From: Streptomyces sp. WP-1
GTDB taxonomy: Bacteria > Actinomycetota > Actinomycetes > Streptomycetales > Streptomycetaceae
Assembly: GCF_030450125.1 (NCBI RefSeq)
Contig: NZ_CP123923.1
Location: 1,860,001-1,924,000 of the forward strand
Direction: 5' to 3'
Length of the DNA: 64,000 bases
A program made the position numbers and the translations under genes. The notes under the pieces were generated by a model. That model was not told where the DNA came from, searched no databases, and worked only from the letters and a program-made list of their open reading frames with translations. Position 1 is the first letter of the stretch. The number at the start of each line of letters is the position of its first letter. This document shows positions 48,317-60,347 of the stretch, piece after piece.

Positions 48317-48534
48317 CCGGGCCTCCGGGCGGTTCTGGCTGGTCGGGCAGGTGCCGGGGCGCGCGGAAGGCACCCCGGGCAGCATCCTGCCCGCCCGGAC
48401 CGGGCCACGCGACCCGATCGGACGATCCCGCGTCCGCCGGGCACGGCGCGGCCGCGCGCGCGGCGGGTCGCAGAGGTCGGCAGGACCTACGGCACCCGGC
48501 CGTCATGGCCGGCGGCCCCCGGACCCCGCCGCGC

Positions 48535-49074
48535 TCAGGTCACCACGCCCGGCACCACCGTCAGCTGCTGGAATCCGCCGCCGCTGTGCCGCACGGTGAG
48601 CAGGATCTCGCTGCCGGGGCGGGCGCGGGCGACGGCCCCGGCCAGGTCGGCGGCGGTGTCGACGCGGGCGCCGCCGAACTGGAGCAGGACGTCGCCGCGG
48701 GCCAGGCCCGCCCGGGAGCCGGGGCCGGGCGTGTGCACACCCACCACCAGCGCGCCCGGGCTGCCGTAGTCGACGGCCTCCACGCCCAGGGTGGCCTTGG
48801 GTCCGCTGTCCCGCGCGGGCGGGGCCGCGGCCGGGGGGTGCGGTTCGGCGCTCTGCCCCGCGCCGAGCACCGTGGCGCCGACCGCGCCGATGCCCACGCC
48901 GGACAGCACCAGCAGGGTGCCCGCGCAGACGCCGAGCAGCAGGGTCCGCAGCCGCCGTACGCGCCGGGACGCGGCGTGCGGATGGTGGGCGGGGCCGCCG
49001 CCCGTGCGAGGGCCGCCGCCCGTGCGGGGGCCCCGGCCGGGCAGCGGCCTGGGCCGCAACGCAGTGTGTTCCAT
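48535..49074 (-). CDS. Membrane-anchored PDZ domain protein
   Basis: 179 residues: basic, Gly/Pro-rich N terminus, one transmembrane helix at about 46-70 (LLLGVCAGTLLVLSGVGIGAV), and an extracytoplasmic PDZ domain from about 92 to the end (LGVEAVDYGSPGALVVGVHTPGPGSRAGLARGDVLLQFGG). It resembles the PDZ of HtrA-type proteases but has no protease domain, so it may act as an adaptor or sensor. ATG 49074 with GGAGG upstream. Confidence 0.85.
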   Translation of the reverse strand: MEHTALRPRPLPGRGPRTGGGPRTGGGPAHHPHAASRRVRRLRTLLLGVCAGTLLVLSGVGIGAVGATVLGAGQSAEPHPPAAAPPARDSGPKATLGVEAVDYGSPGALVVGVHTPGPGSRAGLARGDVLLQFGGARVDTAADLAGAVARARPGSEILLTVRHSGGGFQQLTVVPGVVT

Positions 49075-49223
49075 GGTTCGCTCGCCTCCGGCCGGTCATC
49101 TACCCGGCGCACCGGCCGGCGACGAGACACGAACGAGTGAGACTGACGGGGCGCCCGCGGCGGGTAGTCACTACGGACACCCCGCGCACCGGCCCCGGCC
49201 CCGGCCCCCCACTCAGGGTCGGC

Positions 49224-49629
49224 TCAGCCCATGTGCCCTCCGTGGCCGCCGTCGTGCGCCCCGTCGAAGGCCCATGACCCGCAGCGGCTGGCCGCCGGGC
49301 ACCCTGAAGACGTCCTTGTACCCCTGCTCGTTGGGCGCGAGCGGGATCGCGGTGCCCGCGTCGTGGCGGATCGGGGCGCGGGTGCCGCCGGCCGCCGGGT
49401 CGAAGCCGGAGACGTCGTGGGCGTCCCGGCCCAGCAGCTGGAAGTCGGCCAGGTGGATGTGCATGGGGTGCACGATGGGCGCGAGGTCGAGGAAGCTCCA
49501 CTGCTCGTGGTCGTGGTACCACCGCTGGGTCGTCTGGTGGTCGTTCGGGTACTCCGACAGCTGGGCTCCGCCGGCGCCGACCGCGTTGTCCGCCCAGCCG
49601 TCGTTGCCGCCGCCGGTGACGCCGCATAC
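49224..49629 (-). pseudogene. Multicopper oxidase pseudogene (internal deletions, frameshift)
   Basis: On the minus strand, [20 protein letters not shown] and a WYHDH copper motif (codons at 49507-49521) belong to the first cupredoxin domain of a bilirubin oxidase/phenoxazinone synthase-like enzyme. They run directly into EQWSFLD...[16 protein letters not shown] of the last domain, so the middle of the gene (about 300 residues) is gone. Near 49274 the frame shifts, and the tail [15 protein letters not shown] resumes in another frame without the HCH copper-cysteine motif. No start codon region remains; the 5' side abuts the geosmin synthase stop. Confidence 0.8.
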
Positions 49630-49678
49630 AGCCTGAGTTCGCCCGGCACCTCCGTCTTCTCCCCACCGAAACGGTGGA

Positions 49679-51850
<2,172 letters not shown>

Positions 51851-51974
51851 CTACCCGGCACCCCGAACACCCATCCCACGCGCGGGACATGATCACACCA
51901 TCGCGTGAACCGGCCCCGAGGTGGGCCCCGTCCGCGCCCTTGCCGTGCTCAGGTGCCCGGGCCACGGTAGGCGC

Positions 51975-52757
51975 ATGAATTCCTTCGTGCTGCCCCATGA
52001 GGTGCACGGCGACGGCGCCCACCGGGTGTTCGCCGTGCACGGCTGGTTCGCCGACCGCTCCGCCTACGCGGCCGTCCTGCCGGACCTGGACCGCACCAGC
52101 TTCACGTATGTGCCGGTCGATCTGCGCGGCTACGGGGAGGCCGCGGACGCCCCGGGGCCGTATACGACGGCTCAGGCGGCCGTGGACCTGGTGGCGCTGG
52201 CCGACCGGCTGGGCTGGGCCAGGTTCTCGGTGATCGGGCACTCCATGGGCGGCGCGGTAGCCCAGCGGCTGCTCGCGCTCGCGCCCGGGCGGCTGCGCCG
52301 GGTCGTCGGCGTGTCCCCGGTGCCGGCCGCGGGGATGCCGCTCTCGGGCGAGCAGGGCGCGCTGTTCACGGACGCGGCGCACAAGGCGGGCAACCGGCGC
52401 GCGATCATCGACTTCACCACCGGCGGGCGCCGCCCGGCCGCCTGGCTGGACCGGATGGTCTGGACCTCGTTCCAGCGCAGCGACGCGAAGGCGTTCCGGG
52501 CCTGGCTGGACTCGTGGGCGGGCGAGGACTTCCACGCCGAGGTGACCGGCAGCGAGGTGCCCGCGCTGGCCGTGGCGGGCGAACTGGACCCGGCCCTGCC
52601 GCCCGAGCTGATGCGCAGGACCTGGCTGTCCTGGTACCGGCACGGCCATCTCGTCGCCCTGCCCGGGGCCGGGCACTACGCGATGGACGAGACACCGCTG
52701 GAGCTGATCCGGGTGGTGGAGGACTTCCTGCGCGCGGACGGGAGCGACGAGGCGTGA
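51975..52757 (+). CDS. Alpha/beta hydrolase
   Basis: 260 residues; oxyanion strand VFAVHGWFADR, nucleophile elbow IGHSMGG near residue 85, acid in AGELDPALP and His in GAGHYAMDE. No signal peptide. ATG at 51975. Its stop overlaps the start of the P450 gene (GTGA), so the two proteins are coupled and probably act in one pathway. Divergent from geosmin synthase by 133 bp. Substrate unknown. Confidence 0.88.
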   Translation: MNSFVLPHEVHGDGAHRVFAVHGWFADRSAYAAVLPDLDRTSFTYVPVDLRGYGEAADAPGPYTTAQAAVDLVALADRLGWARFSVIGHSMGGAVAQRLLALAPGRLRRVVGVSPVPAAGMPLSGEQGALFTDAAHKAGNRRAIIDFTTGGRRPAAWLDRMVWTSFQRSDAKAFRAWLDSWAGEDFHAEVTGSEVPALAVAGELDPALPPELMRRTWLSWYRHGHLVALPGAGHYAMDETPLELIRVVEDFLRADGSDEA

Positions 52758-54016
52758 GCACAGGAACCGCCGGTCCGGTGCCGGACGTCTTCGACCCGCG
52801 CCGGTACGCCTCCGGGGTGCCGTACGACGCCTACCGCGTCCTGCGCGACGAGCATCCGGTGGCCTGGCAGGAGGAGCCCGAGGTGCTGGGCTGGCCCGCG
52901 GGTCCCGGGTTCTGGGCGGTGACCCGGCACGCGGACGTCGTGCGGGTCCTGAAGGACTCGGCCGCGTACTCCTCGCGCCTCGGCGCGACCCAGATCCGGG
53001 ACCCCGACCCGGAGGATCTGCCGTTCATCCGGCGCATGATGCTCAACCAGGACCCGCCCCACCACGGGCGGTTGCGGCGGCTGGTGAGCCGGGCGTTCAC
53101 CCCGGGGCGGATCGAGCGGTTCGCGGCCCTCGCCGGGGAGCGGGCGCGGACGCTGTTCGCGGCGGCACGGGAGCGGGCCGCGCTCGGGGACGGCACGGTC
53201 GACCTGGTGGCGGCCGTCACCGACGAGTACGCCCTGCTCAACCTCACCGATCTGCTGGGCGTCCCGGAGGGCGACCGCCGGCTGCTGCTGCGCTGGACGC
53301 GGCGGGTGATCGGCTACCAGGACCCGGACGAGGCCGCTCCCCGGGTCCTCGACGGCTCGGGCAAGCCGCTGAACCCGCGCTCCCCGGCGATGCTGCGGGA
53401 CATGTTCGCCTACGCGCGCGAACTGGCCGCGCACAAGCGCCGGCACCCCGCCGACGACATCATGACGACCCTCGCCGCCGACCCCGAACTCACCGGGCCC
53501 GAGCTGGAGATGTTCTTCTTCCTGTTCACGGTCGCGGGCAACGACACCGTCCGCGGCGCGGCCCCGGGCGGCCTGCTGGCCCTGGCCGAGCACCCGGAGC
53601 CGTACGAGCTGCTGCGCACCGGCAAGGCCGAACTCGCCCCGGCTGTGGAGGAGTTGCTGCGCTGGCACCCGCCCGTGCTGACCTTCCGGCGCACCGCCGC
53701 GCGGGACACCGAGCTGGCGGGCCGGCGCATCGCGGCGGGCGACAAGGTCGTGGTCTTCCACGCCTCCGCCAACCGCGACGAGCGGGTCTTCGCCGAGCCC
53801 GGCCGGCTGGACCTCGCCCGCTCCCCCAACCCGCACGTCTCCTTCGGGGACGGCCCGCACGTCTGCCTGGGCGCCCACTTCGCCCGCCTGCAACTGCGGC
53901 TGCTCTACGCGGAGGCGCTGCGCGCCCTGCCGGTGCTGCGCCCCGCGGGGCCGGCCGAGCGGCTGGTGTCGAACTTCATCAACGGGCTCAAGTCGCTGCC
54001 GGTGCACCTGGGTTGA
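52754..54016 (+). CDS. Cytochrome P450
   Basis: 420-residue bacterial soluble P450. I-helix AGNDTVRG (the usual second Thr is Val), K-helix EELLR (ExxR), and heme-binding FGDGPHVCLGAH with Cys371 as the iron ligand. NQDPPHHGRLRRLVSRAFTP is the C-helix motif of the CYP125/CYP142/CYP124-like steroid/fatty acid group, but the subfamily cannot be fixed by eye. No ferredoxin gene adjacent. GTG start overlaps the hydrolase stop by 4 nt; 3' end overlaps the convergent DUF89 gene by 29 bp. Confidence 0.93.
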   Translation: MSTGTAGPVPDVFDPRRYASGVPYDAYRVLRDEHPVAWQEEPEVLGWPAGPGFWAVTRHADVVRVLKDSAAYSSRLGATQIRDPDPEDLPFIRRMMLNQDPPHHGRLRRLVSRAFTPGRIERFAALAGERARTLFAAARERAALGDGTVDLVAAVTDEYALLNLTDLLGVPEGDRRLLLRWTRRVIGYQDPDEAAPRVLDGSGKPLNPRSPAMLRDMFAYARELAAHKRRHPADDIMTTLAADPELTGPELEMFFFLFTVAGNDTVRGAAPGGLLALAEHPEPYELLRTGKAELAPAVEELLRWHPPVLTFRRTAARDTELAGRRIAAGDKVVVFHASANRDERVFAEPGRLDLARSPNPHVSFGDGPHVCLGAHFARLQLRLLYAEALRALPVLRPAGPAERLVSNFINGLKSLPVHLG

Positions 54017-55184
54017 CCTGGATCAGCGCGTGGGTGCCGTCCGTGCGCCAGCGCTGGCCTTCCGCCGCCACCAGCCGCTCCTCGGTGGCGGCGGCCAGCC
54101 CGGTGACCACCTCGGACTTCAGGGTGCGCAGCGCGGCCACCGGACCCGGGAAGTACGCGGTCGCCGCGGCGAACGACGCGGTCGGCGGGCGGCGCCGGTC
54201 GCCCACCAGACGGCGGTAGTTGAGGTCGCCCTTGAAGACGGTGAGGGTGGCGGCGGCGAACTCGGCACGCAGGTCGTCCGGCATCCGCTCGTACGGCAGC
54301 GGGGCGCAGCAGAAGGGGTGGGCGCGCACGGTGAGCCGCCCGTCGGCCATGGCGCAGCGGAGCAGCCGCCCGTGCTCCCCGGCCGCGCCCGGCGCCGTAC
54401 GCAGCCGTTCCAGGGCGTCGAGCACATCGGCCATGATCGCGTCCGAGACGTAGTACGGGTACGGCTTCACCTGGAGCACCGCCCGCGCGATCCGGCCCCC
54501 GGCGAGGAGATGGGCGATCAGCAGCAGGTCGGGGACGAGTTCGCGCCCCGCGTTGTCCGCGACCAGGACGAGGTCGGCGGCTCCGCCGGGCGGCAGCAGC
54601 GTCCACAGCCGCTCGCTGTCGTCGGCGACCAGCGCGGGCGCTGGTTCCCGGGCCTCGGCGCCCTCGGCGGACAGCAGGAAGCCCAGGTCGGCGCGGTTGC
54701 CCCAGAGCGAGCCGTGCAGCAGGGCGCGGTCCCGCTCCGGTTCGGGCAGTTCCCGCAGGTCGTCGAGGGCGGCGAGTTCCCGGTCGGTCTCGGGCGCGGC
54801 CAGTTCCGCGCGCTTGACGGGCCGGAAGGGGTCGATGCCCCGCCAGGGGCCGGGCGCGAAGTAGCCGACGGCTTCGAGGAGCCGGCGGTAGAAGTAGCTC
54901 TCGGACCACAGCCACGGCACGTCGAACCAGGACCGCCCGGCGTACTCGGCCAGGCCCCACGCGTGCCACGCCGCCCGGTCCGGGGCGTCGGCGGGCAGGG
55001 GTTCCACGGTCCCCTCGGCGCAGCTCTTCAGCAGTTCGTCCAGCGCCCGGTGCTGCCCGGGGCCGTACGGGAGGGCGTCCCGCACCTGGCGGACGATCTC
55101 CGGGTGCCGCTCGGCCAGCACACCGTGCGGGAACGAGCCGGGTTCGTTGCCGAGAATCACGGATGCGAACGGGGTTTCGGGCAT
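53988..55184 (-). CDS. DUF89 / ARMT1-like damage-control phosphatase family protein
   Basis: 398-residue protein of the DUF89 family, metal-dependent phosphatases thought to remove damaged sugar phosphates. The metal site is VLVADNAGREL (Asp-Asn) near residue 215, with VLQVKPYPYYVSDAI and TVFKGDLNYRRLVGDR (Lys and Asp) downstream. ATG at 55184 is used; a GTG at 55193 three codons earlier is equally possible. It lies between the P450 gene and the CprB homologue. Confidence 0.82.
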   Translation of the reverse strand: MPETPFASVILGNEPGSFPHGVLAERHPEIVRQVRDALPYGPGQHRALDELLKSCAEGTVEPLPADAPDRAAWHAWGLAEYAGRSWFDVPWLWSESYFYRRLLEAVGYFAPGPWRGIDPFRPVKRAELAAPETDRELAALDDLRELPEPERDRALLHGSLWGNRADLGFLLSAEGAEAREPAPALVADDSERLWTLLPPGGAADLVLVADNAGRELVPDLLLIAHLLAGGRIARAVLQVKPYPYYVSDAIMADVLDALERLRTAPGAAGEHGRLLRCAMADGRLTVRAHPFCCAPLPYERMPDDLRAEFAAATLTVFKGDLNYRRLVGDRRRPPTASFAAATAYFPGPVAALRTLKSEVVTGLAAATEERLVAAEGQRWRTDGTHALIQVNPGAPAAT

Positions 55185-55206
55185 GTCCGTCACCGTACCG
55201 CGCGTC

Positions 55207-55851
55207 TCACGCGGTTCTGATCTCCCGCTCCAGCTGCGTGGCGAGGGTGACGTAGCGGGGGCGGCGGTGCACCGGGACCAGGCCGCGGATCATCAGGTGC
55301 CACATCTCGGCGACCCGGCGCGGCAGGCGTCCCACGGGTTCGAAGCGGCCGGCGACGCGGGTGCCGAAGAAGAAGCAGACGAGCGAGTGGGCGGCGGCCG
55401 AGACGTCCAGGTCCCCGTGCACATCGGCCTCGCGCACGGCCCCGGTGAACTTGCGGCCGGCGAACTCCAGCCACTCGGTGTAGGGGTGGCGCAGTGGCGG
55501 CCGTACCTTCACGTCGGCGGTGGCGAGGCGCAGTCCGGCGCGCGGCACCGGGTCGTCCACGGCGAGCCGGGCGATCCCGAAGGTGGTGCGCATCAGGCCC
55601 TCCAGGGAGGAGTAGCCGCGGCCGTCGAGATCGGCCACCAGACGGCGGGCCGCGCGGTTCTCCAGCTCCAGGATCGCGTGCGCCAGGTCCTCCTTGGCGG
55701 CGAAGTGGAAGTAGAGGGCACCCTTGGTGACCTTCGCGTGTGCGACGATGTCGCTCAGACTGGTGGATTCGTAGCCGTGTTGGTCGAACAGATCGGCGGC
55801 GGCCGTGATGATCGTGGCCCGGGTCTGTTCGGCGCGTAACTGCCTCGCCAT
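55207..55851 (-). CDS. cprB: CprB/ArpA-type gamma-butyrolactone receptor homologue
   Basis: 214-residue TetR-fold regulator, closest from memory to S. coelicolor CprB (SCO6071). HTH at about 25-55 (YESTSLSDIVAHAKVTKGALYFHFAAKEDLA); C-terminal ligand pocket with the conserved Trp in PYTEWLEFAGRK. These proteins control antibiotic production and sporulation and release DNA on binding gamma-butyrolactones or related signals. Codon 5 is TTA (55839-55837), making translation depend on the developmental bldA tRNA. Ribosome site GAGGAGGGG. An ARE-like site in its own promoter suggests autoregulation. No butyrolactone synthase (afsA-type) gene is present nearby. Confidence 0.9.
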   Translation of the reverse strand: MARQLRAEQTRATIITAAADLFDQHGYESTSLSDIVAHAKVTKGALYFHFAAKEDLAHAILELENRAARRLVADLDGRGYSSLEGLMRTTFGIARLAVDDPVPRAGLRLATADVKVRPPLRHPYTEWLEFAGRKFTGAVREADVHGDLDVSAAAHSLVCFFFGTRVAGRFEPVGRLPRRVAEMWHLMIRGLVPVHRRPRYVTLATQLEREIRTA

Positions 55852-56161
55852 GCTGGGACCCCTCCTCGCGAGACGAACGAACGGGACATGCGGTTTGTTT
55901 TTAACCCCTTGCATACGATAACTCACCGAATGACAACGGGAGCCCCCATGATCGCCACGATACGAGGCGGACGACCGGCTCCTCAACGGCGTCTCACCGG
56001 AGGGCCGAAAAAGGCCAACTGCCTTGCGCTGTAAGGCAGTACGACCCCTGCCGGCATGACCGCGCACAGCAGGGCGGCGCCGCCGCGATGCCGGAGAGCA
56101 CCGCGTCGGCGCCGCCTGGGCGCTGCGTTCAGAACGGCCCGAAACGACCGCCCGGGGGACG
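55852..56161. other. 310-bp intergenic region upstream of cprB homologue
   Basis: Holds the ARE-like site near cprB and two inverted repeats that could terminate the upstream minus-strand secreted-protein gene: GGCC-GAAAAA-GGCC (56003-56016) and ACTGCCTT / AAGGCAGT (56018-56025, 56033-56040). No ORF supported. Confidence 0.5.
55879..55900 (+). promoter_or_regulatory. ARE-like autoregulatory element upstream of cprB homologue
   Basis: CGGTTTGTTT at 55891-55900 matches exactly the 3' half of the ArpA recognition consensus recalled as AWACNNACYNNNCGGTYTKTTT; the 5' half (GAACGGGACATG) matches partly. It lies 28-49 nt upstream of the receptor start codon, where autorepression would be expected. 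Confidence 0.5.
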
Positions 56162-57543
<1,382 letters not shown>

Positions 57544-58239
57544 ATGGCCTCGTCCCCGGACCTCTCGTCCACCGGCAACACCCCCGAGAACCCGGAAAGC
57601 GGTTCACCGTCCGAAGCACCGAGCAGCACCGCGGCCCCCGCGACCGGGAGACGGGGCCGCGTCCGGGCCCGTCGCGCCGCGGTGATGGCGGTGCCCGCCA
57701 CCCTCGTCGCCGCCGGCCTCGCGGTCCTCACCGCGCAGGGCGCGCTGGGCGTGCAGTTCGCCATCTCCGGCATGCCGTTCACGGTCACCGCGAGCCAGCT
57801 GGACGGCACCGGATTCGAACAGTTCGGCGGCCTGGACAACATGGCCGACGGCAGCCCCAACGCCGGTGACACCGGCGGCCAGGAGCTCATCGTCACCTCG
57901 GCGATCAAGAAGGCGACCCTCACCAAGCTGTGCCAGAGCGTCGACCTCGGCGGCACCAACCTGCTGATCACCGCGGGCAGCGGCGCCACCAAGGTCAGCG
58001 CGTCCGACCTGACCACCGACTCCACCGCGATGTCGGGTGACGCGTCGTTCAACCACATCGAGATCGGCAACGACGCGAGCACGCTGACCGAGGCCAACGC
58101 GAAGGGCCCGATCGGCGTCTTCAGCCAGCAGGCCGACAGCGTGCACATCGACCACCTGCGGCAGACCAACTACGCGACCACGGCAGGAGTGTTCAAGCTG
58201 CCGGGTCTCAAGCTGCGCTTCAGCGACTCAGGTTGCTGA
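57544..58239 (+). CDS. DUF6230 family membrane-anchored protein
   Basis: 231 residues: acidic, Ser/Pro-rich cytoplasmic N terminus of about 35, a basic patch RRGRVRARRAAV, one hydrophobic segment (47-70, VPATLVAAGLAVLTAQGALGV), and an extracytoplasmic domain (SGMPFTVTASQLDG ... HIDHLRQTNYATTAG). Paired with DUF6114 in many streptomycetes; some entries are mislabelled cholesterol esterase. ATG at 57544 is chosen because GGGAG lies 5 nt upstream; ATGs at 57526 and 57532 are less well served. Confidence 0.82.
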   Translation: MASSPDLSSTGNTPENPESGSPSEAPSSTAAPATGRRGRVRARRAAVMAVPATLVAAGLAVLTAQGALGVQFAISGMPFTVTASQLDGTGFEQFGGLDNMADGSPNAGDTGGQELIVTSAIKKATLTKLCQSVDLGGTNLLITAGSGATKVSASDLTTDSTAMSGDASFNHIEIGNDASTLTEANAKGPIGVFSQQADSVHIDHLRQTNYATTAGVFKLPGLKLRFSDSGC

Positions 58240-58682
58240 GCGCCGTGGCCGACCGTTCCCGGCCGGGTGCCGGGCGCTCCTTCCGGTCCTGGCGGGCCCG
58301 CCGGCCGTTCTGGGGCGGGCTGCTGCTCGCCCTGGGCGGCGGCGAGATCCTGCTGACCGAGAAGGCGTCGCTGAAGGTCGTGATGCACATCGGCATGCAG
58401 GGGCTGGCCGGTTATCTGCTGCCGGGCCTGATGGCGCTGCTGGGTCTGCTGATCCTCTTCAACCCCGCGCAGCGGCTCTTCTACTCCATCGTCGGGGTGC
58501 TGGTGTCGCTGGGCACCTGGGTCACGTCCAATCTGGGCGGCTTCTTCATCGGCCTGCTGCTCGGTGTCGCCGGCAGCTGCCTCGCCTTCGGCTGGCTGCC
58601 CGACCAGGAGCCCCGGGTGGGCCGCCGCGGGCGCCGCCGGGCACGGGCCCTCGCCGAGGAGGCCGGGACGAGCGCGGTATGA
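58233..58682 (+). CDS. DUF6114 family membrane protein
   Basis: 149 residues with basic termini and four hydrophobic helices (GGLLLALGGGEILL; LAGYLLPGLMALLGLLILF; FYSIVGVLVSLGTWV; FIGLLLGVAGSCLAFGWL). Start is TTG 58233 overlapping the DUF6230 stop by 7 nt, or GTG at 58245. Coupling and repeated co-occurrence indicate that the two proteins form a membrane complex of unknown purpose. Confidence 0.82.
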   Translation: MLSAVADRSRPGAGRSFRSWRARRPFWGGLLLALGGGEILLTEKASLKVVMHIGMQGLAGYLLPGLMALLGLLILFNPAQRLFYSIVGVLVSLGTWVTSNLGGFFIGLLLGVAGSCLAFGWLPDQEPRVGRRGRRRARALAEEAGTSAV

Positions 58683-58713
58683 CGTCCCGGAACTTTCCGG
58701 CCCCACCGTCAGT

Positions 58714-58731
58714 TTCTACGGTGTTGTAGAA
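58714..58731. promoter_or_regulatory. Palindrome TTCTAC-N6-GTAGAA upstream of terB
   Basis: Perfect 6-bp inverted repeat with a 6-nt spacer, 50-67 nt upstream of the TerB start. Probable operator or overlapping promoter element; regulator unknown. Confidence 0.4.
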
Positions 58732-58780
58732 GTTGCCGGTGGGTGCCGCGGGGCACCTGCCGTTGATATGAGGAGCGAGC

Positions 58781-59236
58781 ATGGCCCTGTGGGACCGCGT
58801 CAAGGAATCCGCGTCGCAGATGCAGAACCAGCTGGTGGCGAAGAAGAACGACCTGAAGAGCGGCGCCTTCCGGGACGCGAGCATGGCCATGTGCGCCCTC
58901 GTGGCCGCGGCGGACGGCACCGTCGACCCCTCCGAGCGCCAGCGCGTCGCTCAGCTCATCGCCACCAATGAGGTGCTCCAGAACTTCCCTGCGGACGACC
59001 TGCGCCGCCGCTTCGACGAGAACCTGAACAAGCTCACCACCGACTTCGCCTTCGGCAAGGTGAGCATCCTCCAGGAGATCGCCAAGGCCAAGAAGAAGCC
59101 CGCCGAGGCCCGCGCCGTGATCCAGATCGGCATCGTCATCGGCGGCGCCGACGGCGACTTCGACAAGACCGAACAGGCCGTCGTCCGCGAGGCCTGCTTC
59201 ACCCTGGAACTGCCGCCGCACGAGTTCGACCTCTGA
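58781..59236 (+). CDS. terB: Tellurite resistance TerB family protein
   Basis: 151-residue helical protein matching TerB: MALWDRVKESASQMQNQ at the N terminus, MAMCALVAAADGTVDPSERQRVAQLI (acidic metal-binding loop) and VIGGADGDFDKTEQ (second loop, also acidic). TerB belongs to the membrane-linked ter stress system, with TerD-family proteins. No terD gene is in the window. Ribosome site GAGGAG. Ends at a perfect palindromic terminator. Confidence 0.88.
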   Translation: MALWDRVKESASQMQNQLVAKKNDLKSGAFRDASMAMCALVAAADGTVDPSERQRVAQLIATNEVLQNFPADDLRRRFDENLNKLTTDFAFGKVSILQEIAKAKKKPAEARAVIQIGIVIGGADGDFDKTEQAVVREACFTLELPPHEFDL

Positions 59237-59246
59237 CCGACGGCAC

Positions 59247-59290
59247 AAGGGCGGGGCGCGGCCGGGAATTCCCGGCCGCGCCCCGCCCTT
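59247..59290. terminator. Bidirectional terminator between terB and the osmoprotectant operon
   Basis: A perfect 44-nt palindrome (stem AAGGGCGGGGCGCGGCCGGG with AATT at the centre) sits between two convergent genes, 10 nt after the terB stop and 15 nt from the stop of the minus-strand lipoprotein gene. It should stop transcription from both sides. Confidence 0.8.
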
Positions 59291-59305
59291 CGCGTCGCAC
59301 GTGCC

Positions 59306-60226
59306 TCAGTCGAGCCCCGCCGACTTCAGCCACGCCTTCGCCACGTCCAGCGGGTCCTTGTGCTGGAGCTGGACCTGGGTGTCCAGGTTCAGCAGGGTCG
59401 CGGTGTCGAGCTTGGCGGAGACCGCGTTCAGGGCGGCGACGCCCTTCTTGGGGAGGGCCGTCCTGGAGACGACGGGCTGGATGTTCTGGAAGCCGAAGAG
59501 GTTCTGGGGGTCCTTGAGGACGACGAACTTCTCCTTGGCGATGGTGGGGTCGGTGCTGAAGATGTCGGCGACCTGGACATCGTTCTTCTTCAGCGCCGTC
59601 TGGGTGAGCGTGCCGCCCGCGTCCAGGGCCTTGAAGGACTTGAAGTCGAGGCCGTAGACGGACTTCAGGCCCGCCAGGCCCTGCTGCCGGGTCTGGAACT
59701 CCGGCGAGCCCCCGATCACCAGGTCCTTGGCGACGGCCTTCAGATCGGCGGCGCTGGAGTCCGTGGTGAGGTGGTACTTCCGCGCCGTCTCGGCGTTGAC
59801 CGCGAGGCTGTCCTTGTCCTGCGCCGACGAGGGGTCCAGCAGGGTCAGCTTGGAGGCGAGCTTGGCCTTGATGGCCGCCGTGGTCTCCTCGGCGCTCTTC
59901 GGCGTCGCCTTGGGGTCGAGGTAGGCCAGCAGCGCCCCGTTGTACTCGGGCAGGACGGCGACGGAGCCGTTCTTCAGCAGCCCGTAGGTGGTCTCACGGC
60001 TGCCGATGTTCGGCTTGTACGTGACGTCGATCCCCTTGGCCTTGAGCGCCTCGCCGTAGATGTCGGCGAGCAGGTTGCTCTCGGGGAAGTTGTTGGAGCC
60101 GACGACCACGCCGCCGGACTTGGCGGAACAGCCCGCGAGCAGGGCCGTCGCCATCGCGAGCGCGACCGCCGCCGCCGCGCCCCGGTTCCTCCGTATGGAC
60201 CTGCTGATCTGGCTTGTTGAAGTCAC
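59306..60226 (-). CDS. Osmoprotectant ABC transporter substrate-binding lipoprotein
   Basis: 306-residue OpuAC/ProX-type binding protein for glycine betaine, choline or related quaternary amines. Lipobox ALLAGC with Cys33; mature start KSGGVVVGSNNFPESNLLADIYGEAL; LPEYNGALLAYL and STDPTIAKEKFVVLKDP are family motifs. GTG at 60226 chosen to give a normal signal peptide. Last gene of a four-gene operon, 121 nt after the second permease. Confidence 0.9.
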   Translation of the reverse strand: MTSTSQISRSIRRNRGAAAAVALAMATALLAGCSAKSGGVVVGSNNFPESNLLADIYGEALKAKGIDVTYKPNIGSRETTYGLLKNGSVAVLPEYNGALLAYLDPKATPKSAEETTAAIKAKLASKLTLLDPSSAQDKDSLAVNAETARKYHLTTDSSAADLKAVAKDLVIGGSPEFQTRQQGLAGLKSVYGLDFKSFKALDAGGTLTQTALKKNDVQVADIFSTDPTIAKEKFVVLKDPQNLFGFQNIQPVVSRTALPKKGVAALNAVSAKLDTATLLNLDTQVQLQHKDPLDVAKAWLKSAGLD

Positions 60227-60347
60227 TACCTGATCCAATCCACGGGCTCGGCGCCGAGTCAACGGCGCGCCCGGCTCTTGTAACGCATTCTTGATGAAGG
60301 GGAACGAACTCGATGAAGGGGGACGAGGGGGAACTGCGGACGGCCGG

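Noticed and set aside
55852..56067. Upstream extension of the cprB homologue to 56067
   Set aside because: The added 72 residues lack similarity, cross the ARE-like site and ignore the strong GAGGAGGGG ribosome site at the ATG 55851.
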